From the NCBI GenBank assembly GCA_021847625.1, contig JAJZQK010000112.1:1-8452 (forward strand): DNA of 8,452 nucleotides, read 5' to 3'. Below the pieces are notes generated by a model. It did not search any database. It had not been told where the DNA came from and worked only from the letters and a program-made list of their open reading frames with translations. Numbering within the stretch: the stretch's first letter is position 1; every line of letters begins with the position of its first letter. Below are positions 6,000 to 8,452 of this stretch, in pieces. Origin of the DNA: Chloroflexota bacterium. Its GTDB lineage: Bacteria; Chloroflexota; FW602-bin22; JAMCYS01. A program made the translations under genes and the position numbers.

Positions 6000-7855
6000 A
6001 CCCTCGCTCCCGTCTTGGGGTAGAGGCTCGACTCCAGGTCGCCCAGCCCCAGCTCCCGCAACTTCTTCGGCGGTATGAGGCCTTCCGCCGTCCAACCACG
6101 CGCTTCGTAGTAGGAATCGATCATCATGCGCAGCTCTGCCTCGGTGAGGTAGACGCCGCGGGCCACCCCGTCCGGTATGGGCTCGTGCAGGAAGCGGGGC
6201 GGCAGCCAATCGTCCGCCTTGGTCCAGCCCTCGCGGATGTTGAAGGCCTTCTTCATATTCCAGACGCGCTCGCCGGTTAGCTTGAGCTCCTCCGCCGTCA
6301 TCTCCAGACCGGTGGCCAGCGTGTACAGCTCGGCGGCCTGGCTGTAGAAATCCTTGAAGCAGCCGCGGATGAACTTGCACAGCACGAGGGAATCGAAGAT
6401 GGCGGCGTAGTTCTCCTGGTCCCTGGCCAGCTTGCCCCGGGAGGGGTCGGCCTCGAAGCGGTTGACGTGGCCCTTCATATCCGGCTCGTAGGCGCCAGAG
6501 CGGTTGTGGCAGCCCCCGCGCGTGCCCACGGCCAGGCCGAGGGCGAAGGTCTTCAGCCCCCGCGGGTCGTAGCCGCACATCTCCAGGCCCTTGACGTGCA
6601 TCGCGAAGCTCTCCGAGCCCCCGCCGAGCTTGGCGGCGGCCCGCTTGACGCCGTCGGCCAGCAGGTCGCCGATTCCTTCGCGATGGGCGATCTTGTGGAT
6701 CAGGCCGACGGCGGCCTCGTGGTTGCCGAAATTGAGGTGCAGGCCGTCGGTGTCGTTCGCCGTGAGCAGTCCGCGCTCGAAGGCCTCCATCGCGAAGGCC
6801 ACCGACACGCCCGTGCTCATCGTGTCCATTCCGTAGTAGTCGCAGAGCTCGACGGCCTTGATGATGCCGGGGAAGTAGTCGATACCGCAGTTCGGTCCTA
6901 GGGCGTACAGTGACTCGTAGTCGATCGAGGTGCGGGCCCCGGCGTAGCCCCCGTCCTTGACGGAGGCTATCTGCTCGCAGGCGATGGCGCAGCCCGAGCA
7001 GGCCACGGCCTTCTCCCGGTGGTGGCTGTACATGTACTCGCCGCTCACCTTCTCGGCGCCCTCGAAGGTGGTCTTCTGGAAGTTGCGCGTCGGCAGGGCG
7101 GCGATGCGGTTGAGGACGAGGACGTTGGAGACGGTGCCGAGGATGCGGTACTTCTCCGTGGCCGTGCCCTGGGCTTCCTTGATGAGGACCTTGCTGGCCT
7201 GGGTGAGCCCGTCGAGGTCGGCGACGCGGACCGGATGGGTGCCGCGCAGGGCGATGGCCTTCAGGTTCTTGGCGCCCATCACCGCCCCGGGCCCGGTGCG
7301 GCCGGCCTGGCGACCGCGGTCGTTGCCAATGCAGGCGAAGCGGACCATCTTCTCGCCGGCCGGGCCGATGGAGGAGACCCGAACCGAGTCGTCGCGCAGC
7401 TCGGCGCGGATGGCCTCCTCGGTCTCGAAGGTGCCCTTGCCCAGCAGGTGGGAGGCGTCGCGGAACTGGACCATGTCGTCGTCGATAAACAGGTAGGTTG
7501 GCTGTTCGGCGCGACCCTTCACGACGAGGGCGTCGTAGCCCGCGCGCTTGAGTGTGTGCGACCAATAGCTGGAGGCTAAGCAGTCGCCGATGAAGCCTGT
7601 CAGGGGCGACTTGGTGGCCACGCCATGCTTGGTGCCCACCGGCACGATCGTGCCGCCGAAGGCGCTCGCCGTGAAGACGATGGCGTTCTCGGGGCCCAGC
7701 GGGTCCGTTCCTTGGGAAGTGTTATCGTACAAGAGGCGGCTAGCGAGGCCGACGCCCCCCAAGTACAGCTTCAAGAGCTCCGGCTCCACCGTCTGCACCG
7801 CGACCTCGCGCGATGTCAGATCGACGTGGAGAACCTTGCCGGTATAGGATGACAT
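5996..7855 (-). CDS. Tungsten/molybdenum aldehyde:ferredoxin oxidoreductase (AOR) family catalytic subunit
   Basis: A 619-residue protein of usual AOR length. AOR-family enzymes use a bis-pterin W (or Mo) site to oxidise aldehydes or to reduce acids; one branch (BamB) reduces benzoyl-CoA. Visible features are GGVGLASRLLY (33-43), GPAGE (164-168), the cluster motif C286-xx-C289-xxx-C293 and distal C493 (DSLVLC), closely matching the Cys288/291/295/494 ligands of Pyrococcus furiosus AOR. Glu314 (DYESL) and His450 (RGGCH) fall at the positions of its active-site Glu313 and His448. The C-terminal block FNIREGWTKADDWLPPRF and the YYEARGW motif are also family hallmarks. No export signal is seen. 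It sits between a MoaD-like gene (2-nt gap) and the ferredoxin subunit (4-nt overlap). The substrate cannot be read from the sequence; an aldehyde, carboxylic acid or acyl-CoA are all possible. Confidence 0.95.
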   Translation of the reverse strand: MSSYTGKVLHVDLTSREVAVQTVEPELLKLYLGGVGLASRLLYDNTSQGTDPLGPENAIVFTASAFGGTIVPVGTKHGVATKSPLTGFIGDCLASSYWSHTLKRAGYDALVVKGRAEQPTYLFIDDDMVQFRDASHLLGKGTFETEEAIRAELRDDSVRVSSIGPAGEKMVRFACIGNDRGRQAGRTGPGAVMGAKNLKAIALRGTHPVRVADLDGLTQASKVLIKEAQGTATEKYRILGTVSNVLVLNRIAALPTRNFQKTTFEGAEKVSGEYMYSHHREKAVACSGCAIACEQIASVKDGGYAGARTSIDYESLYALGPNCGIDYFPGIIKAVELCDYYGMDTMSTGVSVAFAMEAFERGLLTANDTDGLHLNFGNHEAAVGLIHKIAHREGIGDLLADGVKRAAAKLGGGSESFAMHVKGLEMCGYDPRGLKTFALGLAVGTRGGCHNRSGAYEPDMKGHVNRFEADPSRGKLARDQENYAAIFDSLVLCKFIRGCFKDFYSQAAELYTLATGLEMTAEELKLTGERVWNMKKAFNIREGWTKADDWLPPRFLHEPIPDGVARGVYLTEAELRMMIDSYYEARGWTAEGLIPPKKLRELGLGDLESSLYPKTGARV

Positions 7856-7857
7856 GC

Positions 7858-8136
7858 TCAACCTCCTGCGGGAACGAACATTAGCACGAGACGCTCGCCG
7901 GGATCCACGGCGACGTCAAGGCTGGTCGGCACGCTGCGGCCGTCGATCGAGAACACGTACGGCTCGCGAAGGCTACTCGTCTGTGGTTCGATGAGGGGGC
8001 CGACCAGTTGCGGGTATAGATGTCCAAGCGCCGTGGCGACATCGCGCAGCGACGAGTTCGTGGCTACTTCGACCGTGGTCTCCTTGGCGCCAGTAAGGTG
8101 CCGAGCCAGGCCATAAAATTCGACGATGAGGCGCAT
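7858..8136 (-). CDS. MoaD/ThiS-like ubiquitin-fold protein with C-terminal GG
   Basis: A 92-residue protein with a beta-grasp pattern: a first strand MRLIVEFYGLARHLTG, a helix with SLRDVATALGHLYP, a central VFSIDGRSV strand and a C-terminal LVLMFVPAGG. The terminal diglycine is the hallmark of MoaD/ThiS sulfur carriers, which are adenylated by an E1-like enzyme and thiocarboxylated to deliver sulfur for molybdopterin. Such small genes often sit beside AOR genes and are thought to serve the pterin cofactor of the tungstoenzyme. The ATG at 8136 is chosen because GAGGTGG ends 4 nt upstream and the family begins at MRL. A longer in-frame start at 8235 would add 33 residues with no family similarity. 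It is the first gene of the operon; no moaE or E1-like gene is visible nearby. Confidence 0.88.
   Translation of the reverse strand: MRLIVEFYGLARHLTGAKETTVEVATNSSLRDVATALGHLYPQLVGPLIEPQTSSLREPYVFSIDGRSVPTSLDVAVDPGERLVLMFVPAGG
7862..7867 (-). promoter_or_regulatory. Perfect Shine-Dalgarno site (AGGAGG) fixing the AOR start
   Basis: AGGAGG lies 6 nt before the ATG at 7855. The upstream in-frame TTG at 7861 would directly abut the site with no spacing, so the ATG start (MSSYTGKVL) is chosen. The site lies inside the last codons of the MoaD-like gene, whose stop is TGA at 7860-7858. Confidence 0.8.
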
Positions 8137-8153
8137 ATGGCCACCTCGCTTCT

Positions 8154-8218
8154 GGGTAACATGGACTTGTGGTGCCTCGCCAAGGCCCGAGCGAGCCGCG
8201 AACAGCGCACCGTTACCC
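8154..8218 (-). promoter_or_regulatory. Structured 5' leader: three nested helices upstream of the first gene
   Basis: The minus-strand transcript reads GGGTAAC-GGTGC-N11-CTCGC-N10-GCGAG-GCACC-N10-GTTACCC, three nested perfect helices of 7, 5 and 5 bp (17 bp in all). It ends 6 nt before the GAGGTGG ribosome binding site of the MoaD-like gene. The CTCGC strand could instead pair with the GCGAG that overlaps that site (8149-8145), so a switch is conceivable. Leaders of pterin-cofactor genes are known sites of Moco/tungsten-cofactor RNA elements, but I cannot confirm that this matches that consensus. Confidence 0.4.
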
Positions 8219-8250
8219 GGGGGCCGTTCGAGCATCTGAGGAGTGGCTGG

Positions 8251-8289
8251 TACTAGTAATGACGTCCACTCTGACGGACAGCTACTAGT
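8251..8289. repeat. Paired TACTAGT heptamers forming an imperfect hairpin in the leader
   Basis: TACTAGT occurs at 8251-8257 and 8283-8289, 32 bp apart, about three helical turns. Its ACTAGT core is itself a palindrome, so the two copies can act as direct repeats for a DNA-binding protein or pair in RNA. In the RNA reading, the 7-bp ACTAGTA/TACTAGT stem continues through an internal loop into a GTCC/GGAC stem around an 8-nt loop. Confidence 0.4.
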
Positions 8290-8302
8290 CGATCTAGACT
8301 AG
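8285..8302. promoter_or_regulatory. Candidate operator: CTAGTC-N6-GACTAG inverted repeat over the transcription start
   Basis: A perfect 6+6 bp inverted repeat begins 4 bp downstream of the -10 box and covers the expected start point (about 8300). CTAG, a tetramer usually scarce in GC-rich bacterial genomes, occurs four times within 8253-8302. Placement across the start site fits repression by a dimeric regulator. The regulator is not identifiable here. Confidence 0.45.
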
Positions 8303-8306
8303 CCGG

Positions 8307-8336
8307 ATTATAGCACCGGACTCTTAGCCATGTCAA
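8307..8336 (-). promoter_or_regulatory. Strong sigma70-type promoter of the AOR-Hdr operon
   Basis: On the minus strand a consensus -35 TTGACA (8336-8331) and consensus -10 TATAAT (8312-8307) are separated by 18 bp. TG stands one base before the -10 (TGCTATAAT), an extended -10 element. Such a perfect match in GC-rich DNA is unlikely by chance. The predicted start near 8300 gives a leader of about 164 nt to the ATG at 8136. Confidence 0.8.
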
Positions 8337-8452
8337 CGAACTGCCCCCGGGCGGGTGTCCGTCACGTTTCCGGGAGAGTGGTCCTTGTGGTAGGAGGCGG
8401 TTATCGTGGTCGGCCGATGGGCATGTGCCTCCAGGGATGGTGCTCGGATGGG
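8337..8452. other. Region upstream of the operon promoter, no clear gene
   Basis: No supported coding region is seen. On the plus strand, AGGAGG at 8392-8397 is followed 8 nt later by a GTG at 8406 that stays open to the window edge (15 codons). This could be the beginning of a divergent gene, but the stretch is too short to judge. A second copy of a TGTCCGTCA/TGACGGACA 9-mer lies at 8356-8364. Confidence 0.4.

Noticed and set aside
5511..7565. 684-codon minus-strand frame joining a long R/G/P-rich stretch to the four-cluster ferredoxin
   Set aside because: The upstream part is the AOR gene read in the wrong frame; the ferredoxin has its own start at 5999 with ATGA overlap and Shine-Dalgarno sites.
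7856..7861. TTG at 7861 as the AOR start
   Set aside because: It abuts AGGAGG without spacing, whereas ATG 7855 has the ideal 6-nt spacing.
8137..8235. N-terminal extension of the MoaD-like protein to 8235
   Set aside because: The 33 extra residues do not resemble the beta-grasp family, and the ATG at 8136 has its own GAGGTGG site; the stretch looks like structured leader.
1..8452. CRISPR array, tRNA or rRNA genes, insertion sequence
   Set aside because: No regularly spaced repeats, no recognisable tRNA or rRNA sequence and no transposase-like frame or terminal inverted repeats were seen.

Overview
The window is a GC-rich stretch, most likely from a strictly anaerobic bacterium. A bacterial host is suggested by Shine-Dalgarno sites ahead of most genes, a near-consensus sigma70-type promoter, and a SECIS-like hairpin directly after an in-frame UGA, which is the bacterial arrangement. 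The gene content (W-type aldehyde oxidoreductase plus HdrABC plus a polyferredoxin) resembles anaerobes such as Chloroflexota or sulfate-reducing and syntrophic lineages. I cannot fix the phylum from this sequence.

Layout. Positions 9-338 (+) hold a small two-helix membrane protein of unknown function, which may start before the window. It is followed by a hairpin and about 400 bp of intergenic DNA carrying palindromic REP-like elements and short direct repeats. Positions 733-8136 are one tightly packed minus-strand operon of seven genes, read from right to left: a MoaD/ThiS-like protein with a C-terminal GG; a tungsten/molybdenum aldehyde:ferredoxin oxidoreductase (AOR) family catalytic subunit; a four-cluster ferredoxin subunit; an HdrA with a C-terminal MvhD domain; HdrC; HdrB; and a six-cluster polyferredoxin. 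Every junction is a 1-4 nt overlap or a 2-5 nt gap, so translation is probably coupled. A strong promoter (TTGACA-N18-TATAAT with an extended -10 TG) lies upstream at 8307-8336. Between it and the first gene is a leader of about 160 nt with nested inverted repeats and CTAG-containing palindromes. A 12-bp GC-rich hairpin at 615-645 closes the operon.

Main point. hdrA looks like two genes (about 4912-5505 and 3049-4893), but the break is a single in-frame TGA at 4909-4911. It stands exactly where the HdrA family has a conserved cysteine (DCSI-[UGA]-ILAPKMV). The frame continues without a shift, the downstream fragment has no ribosome binding site, and a SECIS-like hairpin follows the UGA. I read it as one 818-residue selenoprotein with Sec at residue 199.

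How the parts may work together (inference): AOR oxidises an aldehyde, or reduces an acid or acyl-CoA, at a pterin metal site. The four-cluster ferredoxin subunit wires it to the MvhD domain and the flavin of HdrA. HdrA would bifurcate or confurcate electrons between HdrBC (a disulfide or other acceptor) and low-potential ferredoxin, perhaps through the polyferredoxin. The MoaD-like protein probably serves the pterin cofactor of the AOR. No hydrogenase or formate dehydrogenase gene lies in the window, so AOR is the only visible substrate-oxidising or substrate-reducing module. Cysteine motifs across the operon predict about 18 cubane [4Fe-4S] clusters, two noncubane clusters in HdrB and one [2Fe-2S] cluster.
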